Source of the DNA: Bacillota bacterium
Lineage (GTDB): Bacteria; Bacillota; Clostridia; Lachnospirales; Lachnospiraceae
Direction: 5' to 3'
DNA: 64,000 nt
Assembly (NCBI GenBank): GCA_023423335.1
Contig: JAFAFU010000020.1
Span: forward strand, 1-64,000
Below the pieces are notes generated by a model, which saw nothing but the letters and a program-made list of their open reading frames with translations, was not told the DNA's origin and did no database searches. Of the stretch, positions 27,456 to 35,865 are shown one piece after another. The stretch's first letter is position 1. Every line of letters starts with the position of its first letter. The translations under genes and the position numbers were made by a program.

Positions 27456-30400
27456 CTAATGACTTTGATTCTGACCCTGCTGCTTATTCAGGTTCTTTAC
27501 CGCGGTGGAAAGCATCAGCTTGATACGGTTTAGCTGGTTTACCTCGCTGGCTCCCGGATCGTAGTCGATGGCTACGATGTTAGCTTCAGGATGCTGTCTG
27601 CGAAGCTCCTTGATCACACCTTTTCCTACGATATGATTCGGCAGGCAGGCAAAGGGCTGCGTACATACGATGTTATTGACACCGGAATGGATCAGCTCCA
27701 GCATCTCACCGGTAAGAAACCATCCTTCCCCGGTCTGGTTACCGGTGGATACCACAGGCTCAGCCAGTTCAGCCAGTTTCTTAATATGCACCGGCGGTAC
27801 GAAGCGTCTACTCTTTGCCAGGCTCTTTTTGGCTTCCTTCCTTATTCTCTCGAGGGCCCAGATTACAAGGTTGCTTATCCTTGCGCTCTTCTTGCTCTTA
27901 CCCAGATACCTTGCTTTAAAGTTATTATTATATGCACAGTACATGAAGAAATCCAGAAGATCCGGCACAACCGCTTCGGCCCCTTCGGCTTCGAGAAGCT
28001 CCACCAGATAGTTGTTTGCGGAAGGAAGGAACTTTACAAGGATTTCTCCTACGACACCAACCTTCGGCTTAATGACATTCTCCGTTAACGGAAGGTTATC
28101 AAAATCACGGATGATGCCCCGGATATTCTTCTTGTATCTCCTCCAGCCGTCTTTATTCATAAGGCTCTTGGAGCAGATATCCCGCCATTTCTGATGAAGG
28201 GCATTGGCGGAGCCCGGAACCTTCTCATAGGGTCTCGTTTTATACAGAACCCTCATGAATACATCACCGTAAACCAGTGCTTCCATCGCTCTGATTAACA
28301 GACCGGGAGATATCTTCAGGCCGGGATTCTTCTCCAGGCCGGAGGCACTTAAGGAAATGACCGGGATCTGCGACATTCCTGCCTTCTCAAGAGCTCTGCG
28401 GATGAAACCGATATAATTCGTTGCACGGCAGCCACCGCCGGTCTGGGTGATCATGACAGCTACCTTATTCAGGTCATACTTCCCGGATAATAAGGCATCC
28501 ATAATCTGTCCGACAACCATCAGGGAAGGGAAGCAGGCATCATTATTGACATACTGGAGTCCGATATCCACGGATCTTCGGTTATCATTCGGCAATACCT
28601 CTACATGGTAGCCTCCGCTGCGGAGAGCAGGTTCCAGAAGATCAAAATGAATCGGGGACATCTGAGGCGCCAGTATGGTATAGGAAGCCCTCATATCCTC
28701 GGTAAAGATAGCCCTGTGGTGGGCGGTGTCAGCCTGGTGGGAGAGGATCTGCCTGCTTTCCCGTTCCCTTACGGCAGAGAGCAGAGATCGGATACGGATT
28801 CTGGCCGCCCCTAAATTATTTACTTCATCTATTTTAAGTACGGTATAGATTTTACCGGATTTAGACAGGATATCATTTACCTGATCCGTGGTTACGGCAT
28901 CAAGACCGCAGCCAAAGGAATTCAGCTGGATCAGCTCCAGGTTTGGCTGGGTTCGGACAAAGGAAGCAGCCGCATATAATCTGGAGTGATACATCCACTG
29001 GTCGATAACAATGGTAGGACGGTCCACTTCACCCAGGTGTGAGACGGAATCCTCTGTCAGAACGGCAACACCATAGGAATTGATCAGTTCCGGAATTCCG
29101 TGGTGAATCTCCGGATCAACATGGTAAGGACGGCCGGCAAGTACAATGCCCTTTCGTCCGGAGGCTTTCAGATATGCCAGGGTTTCTTCCCCTTTTTTAC
29201 GCATATCCTCCCTGGCACTGGCCAGCTCCTTCCAGGCAGCGGCAATCGCAGTCCTCAGCTCCTGCTCGGAAATCCCCTTTTCCGTAAACAGCTCAATCAG
29301 CCGGTTTCCTAAAATTTCTTCATTTTCAAAGGACATGAAGGGATTCTCAAACAAAATGGAGGAATCCTTCAGCTCCTCTACATTATTTTTGATATTCTCC
29401 GGGTAGGAGGTTACAATCGGACAATTGAAATGATTATTCGCACCGTCAACCTCCATTCTTTCGAAGGGAATACTGGGATAGAAAATATACGTAATCTTAT
29501 TGTCAATCAGCCATTTGATGTGTCCGTGGACCAGCTTTGCCGGATAGCATTCCGATTCACTGGGGATGGATTCGATGCCAAGCTCATAGATCTTACGGCT
29601 GGAGGTCGGGGACAGCACAACACGGTATCCCAGCAGGGTGAAGAAGGTATGCCAGAAGGGATAATTTTCATACAGGTTCAGTACTCTCGGAATACCTACC
29701 GTACCTCTGGTAGCCTCCTCGGAAGTCAAAGTAGGATAGGAGAAATAGCGCTCCAGCTTATAATCAAAAAGGTTCGGGATATTGTCAACATTCTTTTCTT
29801 TTCCCAGGCCCCGCTCACAGCGGTTGCCGGAGATAAACTGCCTTCCTCCGGTAAATTTGTTTACGGTTAATAAACAGTTATTCGTGCATCTCTTACAACG
29901 GGCCAGAGAGGTCTCGAACTTCAGCTCATTGATCTGATCAATGGTCAGCATGGTGCTGTCTTCACCGTCATAGTGTTCTCTGGCGATCAGTGCCGCACCG
30001 AAGGCACCCATAATTCCGGCGATATCGGGGCGTACGGCAGTGCAGCCGGAGATTTTCTCGAAGCTCCGTAATACCGCATCATTATAGAAGGTACCGCCCT
30101 GTACAACCATTTTCCTGCCAAGGTCCTTCGGGTTCGTAATCTTGATAACCTTATATAGAGCATTCTTAATAACGGAATAAGCAAGACCGGCGGAGATATC
30201 TGCAACGGTTGCCCCTTCCTTCTGCGCCTGCTTAACCTTGGAATTCATGAATACGGTACATCTGGTGCCGAGATCAATCGGGTTCTTGGCATAGAGGGCA
30301 ACCTTAGCGAAATCCTGTACCTCATAGTTTAAGGATTTGGCAAAGGTCTCGATAAAGGAACCGCAGCCGGAGGAACACGCTTCATTCAGCAGTACATTAT

Positions 30401-31706
30401 CAACGGTCTGGTTTTTGATCTTAATGCATTTCATATCCTGGCCGCCGATATCGAGGATACAGTCCACCTCCGGTTCAAAGAAGGCCGCCGCATGGTAGTG
30501 GGCTACGGTTTCGACCTCGCCTTCGTCAAGAACAAGAGCAGCCTTAATCAGAGCTTCTCCGTAGCCGGTGGAACAGGAGCGGACAATTCTAACATTTTCG
30601 GGAAGCCGCTCATAGATTTCCTTAATGGATTTAATCGCCGTTTTCAATGGACTGCCGTTGTTATTACTATAGAAGGAATATAACAGAGAACCGTCCTCAC
30701 CGACCAACGCTACCTTTGTGGTGGTGGAGCCGGCATCAATCCCCAGGAAGCAGTTGCCTTGGTATTCTTTTAAATTTCCTTTTTTCACAGTATGTACGGA
30801 ATGACTCTTTTGAAATTCTTCGTATTCTTCTTCGTCCTTAAATAAGGGTTCCATCCGGTGTACTTCAAAATCCATCTTAATCCCATGGGACAGCTTGTCG
30901 TACAAGGACTGGAAATCAACCTGGACTTCCGGCTTTGCGTTCATTCCCGCACCGATGGCGGCGAACAGATGGGAATGCTCCGGGGCGATGACCTGCTCCT
31001 CTTTAAGATTTAAGGTTCTGATAAATGCATTCTTAAGCTCCGGCAGGAAATGGAGCGGACCTCCCAGAAATGCAACATTGCCGCGGATCGGTTTGCCGCA
31101 GGCCAGACCGCTGATGGTCTGGTTGACCACCGCCTGGAAGATGGAGGCGGACAGATCCGGCTTTGTCGCACCCTCGTTAATCAATGGCTGAATATCCGTC
31201 TTCGCGAATACGCCGCATCTGGCTGCAATCGGATAGATGGCCTGATAGCTCCCTGCATATTCATTCAGACCGGCAGCGTCCGTCTTAAGCAGGCTTGCCA
31301 TCTGGTCGATAAAGGAACCCGTACCGCCGGCACAGATACCGTTCATCCTCTGTTCAATACCATTGGTAAAATATATTATTTTCGCATCTTCGCCGCCAAG
31401 CTCGATAGCGACATCTGTCTGCGGTGCATAATCCTGTAATGAAGTTGATACGGCGATTACCTCCTGAACGAAAGGAATGTCCAGATGCTTTGATATGGTT
31501 AAACCGCCGGAGCCGGTAATTACCGGGGAAACTACAAGGTTACCCAGAGCCTCTTCCGCCTTCTTCATTAATCCGGCAAGAGTCTCCTGTATATTAGCAA
31601 AATGACGCTCATAGTCAGAGAATAACAGGGTATTATTCCCGTCCATAACGACAATTTTAACGGTTGTTGATCCTATATCAATACCTAAAGTTTTATTTAC
31701 CATCAT
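27456..31706 (-). CDS. Double-headed 2-hydroxyacyl-CoA dehydratase activase-like protein (BadF/HgdC, DUF2229)
   Basis: A 1416-residue protein related to the ATP-dependent activators of 2-hydroxyglutaryl-CoA dehydratase and benzoyl-CoA reductase. There are two ASKHA ATPase domains. The first opens with GIDIGSTTVKIV and has Cys125 in ICAGGTGSFIDQMA; the second opens near residue 320 with GIDAGSTTTKVAL and has CSSGCGSFIETFAKS near 445. The conserved Cys/Gly loops would bind the shared 4Fe-4S cluster. A Cys-rich linker (CKRCTNNC near 602) and a DUF2229 plus dehydratase-like C-terminal part follow. GAGGAGATC lies before the start. No dehydratase subunit or fermentation gene adjoins it, so the electron acceptor is unknown. 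Such long forms are common in Clostridia and may serve another radical reaction. Confidence 0.88.
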   Translation of the reverse strand: MMVNKTLGIDIGSTTVKIVVMDGNNTLLFSDYERHFANIQETLAGLMKKAEEALGNLVVSPVITGSGGLTISKHLDIPFVQEVIAVSTSLQDYAPQTDVAIELGGEDAKIIYFTNGIEQRMNGICAGGTGSFIDQMASLLKTDAAGLNEYAGSYQAIYPIAARCGVFAKTDIQPLINEGATKPDLSASIFQAVVNQTISGLACGKPIRGNVAFLGGPLHFLPELKNAFIRTLNLKEEQVIAPEHSHLFAAIGAGMNAKPEVQVDFQSLYDKLSHGIKMDFEVHRMEPLFKDEEEYEEFQKSHSVHTVKKGNLKEYQGNCFLGIDAGSTTTKVALVGEDGSLLYSFYSNNNGSPLKTAIKSIKEIYERLPENVRIVRSCSTGYGEALIKAALVLDEGEVETVAHYHAAAFFEPEVDCILDIGGQDMKCIKIKNQTVDNVLLNEACSSGCGSFIETFAKSLNYEVQDFAKVALYAKNPIDLGTRCTVFMNSKVKQAQKEGATVADISAGLAYSVIKNALYKVIKITNPKDLGRKMVVQGGTFYNDAVLRSFEKISGCTAVRPDIAGIMGAFGAALIAREHYDGEDSTMLTIDQINELKFETSLARCKRCTNNCLLTVNKFTGGRQFISGNRCERGLGKEKNVDNIPNLFDYKLERYFSYPTLTSEEATRGTVGIPRVLNLYENYPFWHTFFTLLGYRVVLSPTSSRKIYELGIESIPSESECYPAKLVHGHIKWLIDNKITYIFYPSIPFERMEVDGANNHFNCPIVTSYPENIKNNVEELKDSSILFENPFMSFENEEILGNRLIELFTEKGISEQELRTAIAAAWKELASAREDMRKKGEETLAYLKASGRKGIVLAGRPYHVDPEIHHGIPELINSYGVAVLTEDSVSHLGEVDRPTIVIDQWMYHSRLYAAASFVRTQPNLELIQLNSFGCGLDAVTTDQVNDILSKSGKIYTVLKIDEVNNLGAARIRIRSLLSAVRERESRQILSHQADTAHHRAIFTEDMRASYTILAPQMSPIHFDLLEPALRSGGYHVEVLPNDNRRSVDIGLQYVNNDACFPSLMVVGQIMDALLSGKYDLNKVAVMITQTGGGCRATNYIGFIRRALEKAGMSQIPVISLSASGLEKNPGLKISPGLLIRAMEALVYGDVFMRVLYKTRPYEKVPGSANALHQKWRDICSKSLMNKDGWRRYKKNIRGIIRDFDNLPLTENVIKPKVGVVGEILVKFLPSANNYLVELLEAEGAEAVVPDLLDFFMYCAYNNNFKARYLGKSKKSARISNLVIWALERIRKEAKKSLAKSRRFVPPVHIKKLAELAEPVVSTGNQTGEGWFLTGEMLELIHSGVNNIVCTQPFACLPNHIVGKGVIKELRRQHPEANIVAIDYDPGASEVNQLNRIKLMLSTAVKNLNKQQGQNQSH

Positions 31707-31766
31707 GCCACGATCTCCTCAAAATATTCCCGTAAAAATATGGTTACGTGAAAATCAGCTTTCTAT

Positions 31767-31795
31767 ATTATACGATACATAACTTGTAAGTTCAA
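31767..31795 (-). promoter_or_regulatory. Sigma-A promoter of the activase gene
   Basis: Read on the minus strand, TTGAAC (31790-31795), a 17-nt spacer and TATAAT (31767-31772) form a good sigma-A promoter about 60 nt before the activase start. The rest of the 223-bp divergent gap is AT-rich. On the plus strand a TATAAT at 31871-31876 could be the -10 for the LysM gene, but no convincing -35 goes with it. Confidence 0.7.
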
Positions 31796-31929
31796 CAACT
31801 TAATTTTCAGAAATTTTTAATGAAACCTTATAATTTTGTGTAGAAAGTCCCCAAATTTAAGGAACCTGAATATAATAGAATCAAACGCGGTATGTAATCT
31901 GACTCAGATGAGGAAGGAGAGGATCAGAT

Positions 31930-32280
31930 ATGTTCTGTACGAATTATGTGATAAAAAAAGGTGACACCCTCTATTCCATCAGCAGAAAAAATAGTATTCC
32001 GGTAGGAGCCATTATTAATGCCAATCCCTTTGTGAATGTATATAATCTGCAGATTGGTGAAGTCATCTGCCTCCCGATAGGGATTCCACAGAATAATTTT
32101 TCGGACTATACAATGTATACGGTAGAGGAAGGGGATACGCTTGGAAGCGTATTGAAAAAAAACGGATGTGAAATGGGTGACTTTATGCAGCTAAACGATG
32201 CGAACTCCATCCATCTGGAGCCTGGTACCACCGTCCAAATCCCGGTATACGATGAGGCTGTCTTATATCAGAGAGATTAA
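31930..32280 (+). CDS. Two-LysM-domain protein
   Basis: A 116-residue protein made almost only of two LysM domains: about 6-50 (YVIKKGDTLYSISRKNSIP) and about 61-106 (YTVEEGDTLGSVLKKNGCE). LysM binds N-acetylglucosamine polymers such as peptidoglycan. There is no signal peptide, so it may be cytoplasmic, on the forespore or coat side, or exported another way. Spore-coat LysM proteins in Clostridia look similar. GAAGGAGAGG precedes the ATG. A strong terminator follows, so it is monocistronic. Confidence 0.83.
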   Translation: MFCTNYVIKKGDTLYSISRKNSIPVGAIINANPFVNVYNLQIGEVICLPIGIPQNNFSDYTMYTVEEGDTLGSVLKKNGCEMGDFMQLNDANSIHLEPGTTVQIPVYDEAVLYQRD

Positions 32281-32334
32281 AGATAACCTATGCCGGATAT
32301 CTCATAACGCACTATTTAGAAAACATGATGCAAG

Positions 32335-32390
32335 AAAATGTATGTCATGGCCGGACGCTTTGTGTCCGCTCAGGTGACATACATTTTTGT
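32335..32390 (+). terminator. Rho-independent terminator after the LysM gene
   Basis: AAAATGTATGTCA (32335-32347) pairs perfectly with TGACATACATTTT (32375-32387). An inner hairpin (CGGAC at 32352-32356 with GTCCG at 32364-32368) sits inside it, and T follows. Confidence 0.85.
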
Positions 32391-32448
32391 GTATTGCACC
32401 TTCTGATCCGGCGTGTAAAAACACATCGATAAGGAGAAGTTTCTTCGG

Positions 32449-32477
32449 TTGACAAAGGTTGGATAACAACATATAAT
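32449..32477 (+). promoter_or_regulatory. Consensus sigma-A promoter and hairpin leader of corA
   Basis: TTGACA (32449-32454), a 17-nt spacer and TATAAT (32472-32477) are a perfect consensus promoter. The transcript would open with the hairpin GGACTT-TACG-AAGTCC (32485-32500). It then runs about 200 nt to corA through a small ORF (32530-32646). I do not recognise an M-box riboswitch. Confidence 0.85.
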
Positions 32478-32529
32478 AAATTTGGACTTTACGAAGTCCG
32501 TTATGCCAATTAAAAGGAAGGTGGTAAGG

Positions 32530-32646
32530 ATGGAAGCCGGCCCTGATAGTAGTTACTTGTATAGGGGAAAAAATATTGTACTTACTGCAGATAGCAGCAG
32601 GTTTTCATTCGTATTCTCTCTTTATCTGGGAATTACCACCGGATAG
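32530..32646 (+). CDS. Possible 38-residue leader ORF before corA
   Basis: ATG at 32530 lies just after AAGGAAGGTGGTAAGG and opens 38 codons to TAG 32644-32646. The gap to the corA start is 52 bp. The product has a polar first half and a hydrophobic end (FVFSLYLGITTG). No family is recognised. The consensus promoter and ribosome site upstream suggest that it is translated. It might be a leader peptide that senses Mg or translation, but this is speculation. Confidence 0.4.
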   Translation: MEAGPDSSYLYRGKNIVLTADSSRFSFVFSLYLGITTG

Positions 32647-32698
32647 GGTTAAAATGCGCTGGCCTCTGCTATACTATTAGCAGTGGAAAGGAGCATTT

Positions 32699-33634
32699 AT
32701 GATCGATATCTTTAAGACAATTGACGGCGCGCTGCAAAGGCAGACTGAAATAACGGAGGGCAGCTGGATTGCGATGACAAGCCCTTCTGCGACCGAATTG
32801 ATGGAAATTGCGGAGAGAACCCAGATTGATATCAATCATCTAAGGGCGCCTCTGGATGATGAGGAAAGAGCGCGTATCGAGGTAGAGGAGGATTATACCA
32901 TCATCGTGGTGGATATTCCTACTCTGGAGAAGAGAAATGACAAGGATCGCTATGTAACGATACCTCTTGGTATAATCGTAGCAAAGGAAATATTAATAAC
33001 GGTATGTCTGGAGGAGACACCCATCTTAAAATGCTTTATGGATGGCCGGGTAAGGGATTTCTATACCTATAAGAAGACCAGGTTTATCCTGCAGATTCTG
33101 TATCGGAATGCTTCCACCTTCCTTCAGCATCTTAGAACCATTGACAGAAAGAGTGAAGAGGTTGAAAGGAAGCTCCATATCTCCACCCAGAATCGTGAAC
33201 TGATTGAGCTGCTGGAGCTGGAGAAGAGTCTGGTGTATTTCACCACCTCCTTAAGATCGAATGAAGTCGTATTTGAAAAAATGCTTAAGATAGAGAGTAT
33301 CAAGCACTATCCGGAGGATGAAGATCTTCTGGAGGATCTGATTATCGAGAATAAGCAGGCGATTGAGATGGCGAACATCTACAGCGGTATCTTAAGCGGA
33401 ACCATGGATGCATTTGCATCTATCATTTCAAATAATCAGAATATTGTAATGAAGTTCCTCGCGGCTATTACGATTGTATTATCGATTCCTACGATGGTAG
33501 CAAGCTTCTATGGAATGAATTTTGTCCATATTCCCGGTGGCGATAATCCCTTCGGCTTCTTCGCCGTTACATTGGCGGCATTGCTGATTGCATCCATCAC
33601 CGCATTCATATTCAGGAAGAAGAAGCTGTTTTAG
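32699..33634 (+). CDS. corA: CorA-type magnesium/divalent metal transporter
   Basis: A CorA-family channel for Mg2+ (or Co2+, Ni2+). The large cytoplasmic domain (about 1-250) is followed by two C-terminal membrane helices. The family signature GMN is present in ASFYGMNFVHIP near residue 273, and the short charged C-tail FRKKKLF is on the inside. Length 311 is normal. AAAGGAG precedes the ATG by 5 nt. The gene has an unusual leader (perfect promoter, hairpin, small ORF), which suggests control after transcription starts. Ion specificity is taken from the family. Confidence 0.92.
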   Translation: MIDIFKTIDGALQRQTEITEGSWIAMTSPSATELMEIAERTQIDINHLRAPLDDEERARIEVEEDYTIIVVDIPTLEKRNDKDRYVTIPLGIIVAKEILITVCLEETPILKCFMDGRVRDFYTYKKTRFILQILYRNASTFLQHLRTIDRKSEEVERKLHISTQNRELIELLELEKSLVYFTTSLRSNEVVFEKMLKIESIKHYPEDEDLLEDLIIENKQAIEMANIYSGILSGTMDAFASIISNNQNIVMKFLAAITIVLSIPTMVASFYGMNFVHIPGGDNPFGFFAVTLAALLIASITAFIFRKKKLF

Positions 33635-33698
33635 GCAATTGGAAAGGTACAGGTATTAGAAGTGTCTTCACACCTGAAAAAGAAACATCTTCACACGG

Positions 33699-33748
33699 CA
33701 AATTTGTGCTGACGCCGGGATTCTCGGGCATCGGCAGCATGGAGGATT
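33699..33748 (+). repeat. Leader element A, shared with the asp23 leader
   Basis: The core at 33699-33723 reads CAAATTTGTGCT-n-ACGCC-nnn-ATTC. The same pattern occurs at 41718-41742 with 21 of 25 identical bases. Both lie 28-29 nt before a start codon, and both are followed by an identical ATGGAGGATT ribosome site (here 33739-33748). Just upstream here is the direct repeat TCTTCACAC (33665-33673 and 33688-33696). Confidence 0.55.
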
Positions 33749-33751
33749 TAT

Positions 33752-34636
33752 ATGGGATTTTTTAATAAAATGGAACGTAAGCTCGGAAAGTATGCTATTC
33801 CGAATCTGATGAAATACTTTGCTATATTGTATGGGGTAGGATTACTGATCTGGTCCTTTTATCCGGAATGGGTTCTTTATCTTGATCTGGATTTTCGATT
33901 GGTTGCAAGGGGACAAATCTGGAGGCTGCTTACCTTCATGATACCGCTATCCTCTATGAATGATATATTCTTTGTATTTATCCGGGTTTATGTATTTTAC
34001 TTCATCGGAAGCAGCCTGGAGAAAACATGGGGAGCCTTCCGGTTGAATTTTTATTTTTTCTCAGCGATCCTGTATAATATCATTGCTGCCTTGATTATAT
34101 ATCTTCTCAAAGGATTTAATTTATTTGACTATAACGGAATGCTTGCAAACGACCCTCTGGAGCTGATTTATACTTCCCTGTTTCTGGCTTTTGCAGTGTT
34201 ATATCCGAATATGCAGTTTTACATCTATTTCCTTATTCCGGTAAAAGCGAAATATTGGGCTTGGCTGTTGGGTGCCTTTTATGCTTATAGGATTTACGTT
34301 TTTATAGAGAATGAATATGTTTGGGGAGCCATCCCCATCCTATTATCCCTTTTCAACTTCTTCGTTTTCTTCCTGTTAACTAGAAATTATCGGAGAATTT
34401 CACCGAGGGATTTTGAACGGCGGGCGAGATACCGCAGGCAGATGCGGGAGGGCCACAATACCGGCAATGTAGTCCAGATGAATGGGCGCAGCGTTATTAC
34501 CAGACATAAATGCGCGGTATGCGGAAGAACAGAGCTGGATGATGAACAGCTGGAATTTCGTTTCTGCTCTAAATGCGACGGGAATTATGAATATTGCATG
34601 GACCATCTGTTTACCCATGAGCATGTGAAAAAATAG
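33752..34636 (+). CDS. Rhomboid-like membrane protein with C-terminal zinc ribbon
   Basis: A 294-residue membrane protein with about five or six helices. The pattern GQIWRLLTFMIPL has the W-R of the rhomboid L1 loop, and GSSLEKTWGAFRLNFYFFSA fits the rhomboid second helix region. The catalytic G-x-S-G and the late His are not seen, so it looks like a pseudoprotease (Derlin or DUF1751-like). From about 245 a soluble zinc-binding tail appears: C-x2-C (KCAVCG), then C-x2-C (FCSKCD), then C-x2-H. It may bind a client protein or recruit partners. GGAGGATT precedes the ATG. Activity is inferred absent from missing residues. Confidence 0.68.
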   Translation: MGFFNKMERKLGKYAIPNLMKYFAILYGVGLLIWSFYPEWVLYLDLDFRLVARGQIWRLLTFMIPLSSMNDIFFVFIRVYVFYFIGSSLEKTWGAFRLNFYFFSAILYNIIAALIIYLLKGFNLFDYNGMLANDPLELIYTSLFLAFAVLYPNMQFYIYFLIPVKAKYWAWLLGAFYAYRIYVFIENEYVWGAIPILLSLFNFFVFFLLTRNYRRISPRDFERRARYRRQMREGHNTGNVVQMNGRSVITRHKCAVCGRTELDDEQLEFRFCSKCDGNYEYCMDHLFTHEHVKK

Positions 34637-34671
34637 GAAGGACTTATGGGTTGGGATGTCCCGGAGGTAGA

Positions 34672-35865
34672 ATGTTAAGTACTTTAATCAAAGAGATTAA
34701 GGAATTATTCTCAGACAAAAAAATATGGATTGGAATTCTGACAGTGCTTATTATAATTATAATAGGCACTTCTTATAATAGGAAGCAGGAGGAGGATAGC
34801 CTGTCCGAACATTTAAGGCTCGGTGTAATCAATAATGATGACAGCACCTATTCGGAGCTTCTTCTGTCTTATTTTAATGGCAGTGAAACCTTCTCCAGTC
34901 TGGTTACGGTAATCATAGGGGAAGAGGAAGAGGTTAAGGAGGCTTTCTATCGCGGTGAATTGGATATCTATATTGAGGTACCCAAAGGCTTTGCGCAGAA
35001 TATGATTCAGATCGAACATCTTCCTATTAATGTTACGATTAATATCAAGGATACCACCAAGGCGATCCTGTTCCAGAATGTGTTACAAAGCTATGAGAAG
35101 TTTATCTCCGCAGTCGAGGTAAATGCGGTCGGCTTATACGAGATCATGGAACAGGATGGTATGGATCGGACCTTGATAGACGATACCAATATGACAATCT
35201 CCCTGGACCTTATATTTACTGCTTTGGGAAAAGAGAAGCTATTTACCTACCATGAGGTGGCAACCTTTCCGAAGACTTTGATCAGTGAATATTATCTGAT
35301 TTCCATTCTGATTATGGGCTTGATGTATGCCGGACTTTATGCCGGCTTCCGTATTCTCGGAGAGATCAGGCAGGGGACATTTCTGAGGCTGAAGACCACA
35401 CGAATGCCGTTATATCAGTTCCTGACAGCCAAGATAATCTTCCTGTCCGCCCTCCTGTCAGCGGCGGCGGTTGCAGCCATCAGCATTATTTGCACAAGCC
35501 GGCCGACCGGTAGTATTCTGGTATTCGGGAGCTCAGTGGCTTTATTCAGTGTTACACTGCCTGTATTGTTAAGTGCTTTCTTTGAGACAACCCAGAGGTT
35601 TATTTTGGCCGGGAATCTTCTGATTTTTTATTTTGCAGTGATCGGAGGGGGAATCATACCGCTTATGTTCCTGCCGCAGGATATTTTACAGTTATCAAAA
35701 ATCACCCCGAATTACTATATGATCGAGGGAATTATCCGTATAAATCAGGGACAGCAGGAGGTGGCAGACAAAATCGGCATCATGCTGCTGCTTGTCTCGG
35801 TTATTTTTTTCTGCGGCACCCTGTTATTTTTCACCAGAAGGAGGGTAGGCTATGAAGAAGCTTAA
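34672..35865 (+). CDS. ABC-2-type permease-like membrane protein (first of pair)
   Basis: A 397-residue protein with one N-terminal helix (about 17-36), an extracytoplasmic domain of about 170 residues (with LGVINNDDSTYSELLL-like start) and about five or six C-terminal helices. This matches the ABC-2 membrane type 3 permeases. The start at 34672 has GGAGGT 3-4 nt before it; the TTG at 34651 is upstream of this site. The last 14 bp overlap the next permease, so the two are coupled and may form a heterodimer. No ATP-binding subunit adjoins them. It might be an orphan permease served by an ATPase elsewhere. Confidence 0.75.
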   Translation: MLSTLIKEIKELFSDKKIWIGILTVLIIIIIGTSYNRKQEEDSLSEHLRLGVINNDDSTYSELLLSYFNGSETFSSLVTVIIGEEEEVKEAFYRGELDIYIEVPKGFAQNMIQIEHLPINVTINIKDTTKAILFQNVLQSYEKFISAVEVNAVGLYEIMEQDGMDRTLIDDTNMTISLDLIFTALGKEKLFTYHEVATFPKTLISEYYLISILIMGLMYAGLYAGFRILGEIRQGTFLRLKTTRMPLYQFLTAKIIFLSALLSAAAVAAISIICTSRPTGSILVFGSSVALFSVTLPVLLSAFFETTQRFILAGNLLIFYFAVIGGGIIPLMFLPQDILQLSKITPNYYMIEGIIRINQGQQEVADKIGIMLLLVSVIFFCGTLLFFTRRRVGYEEA

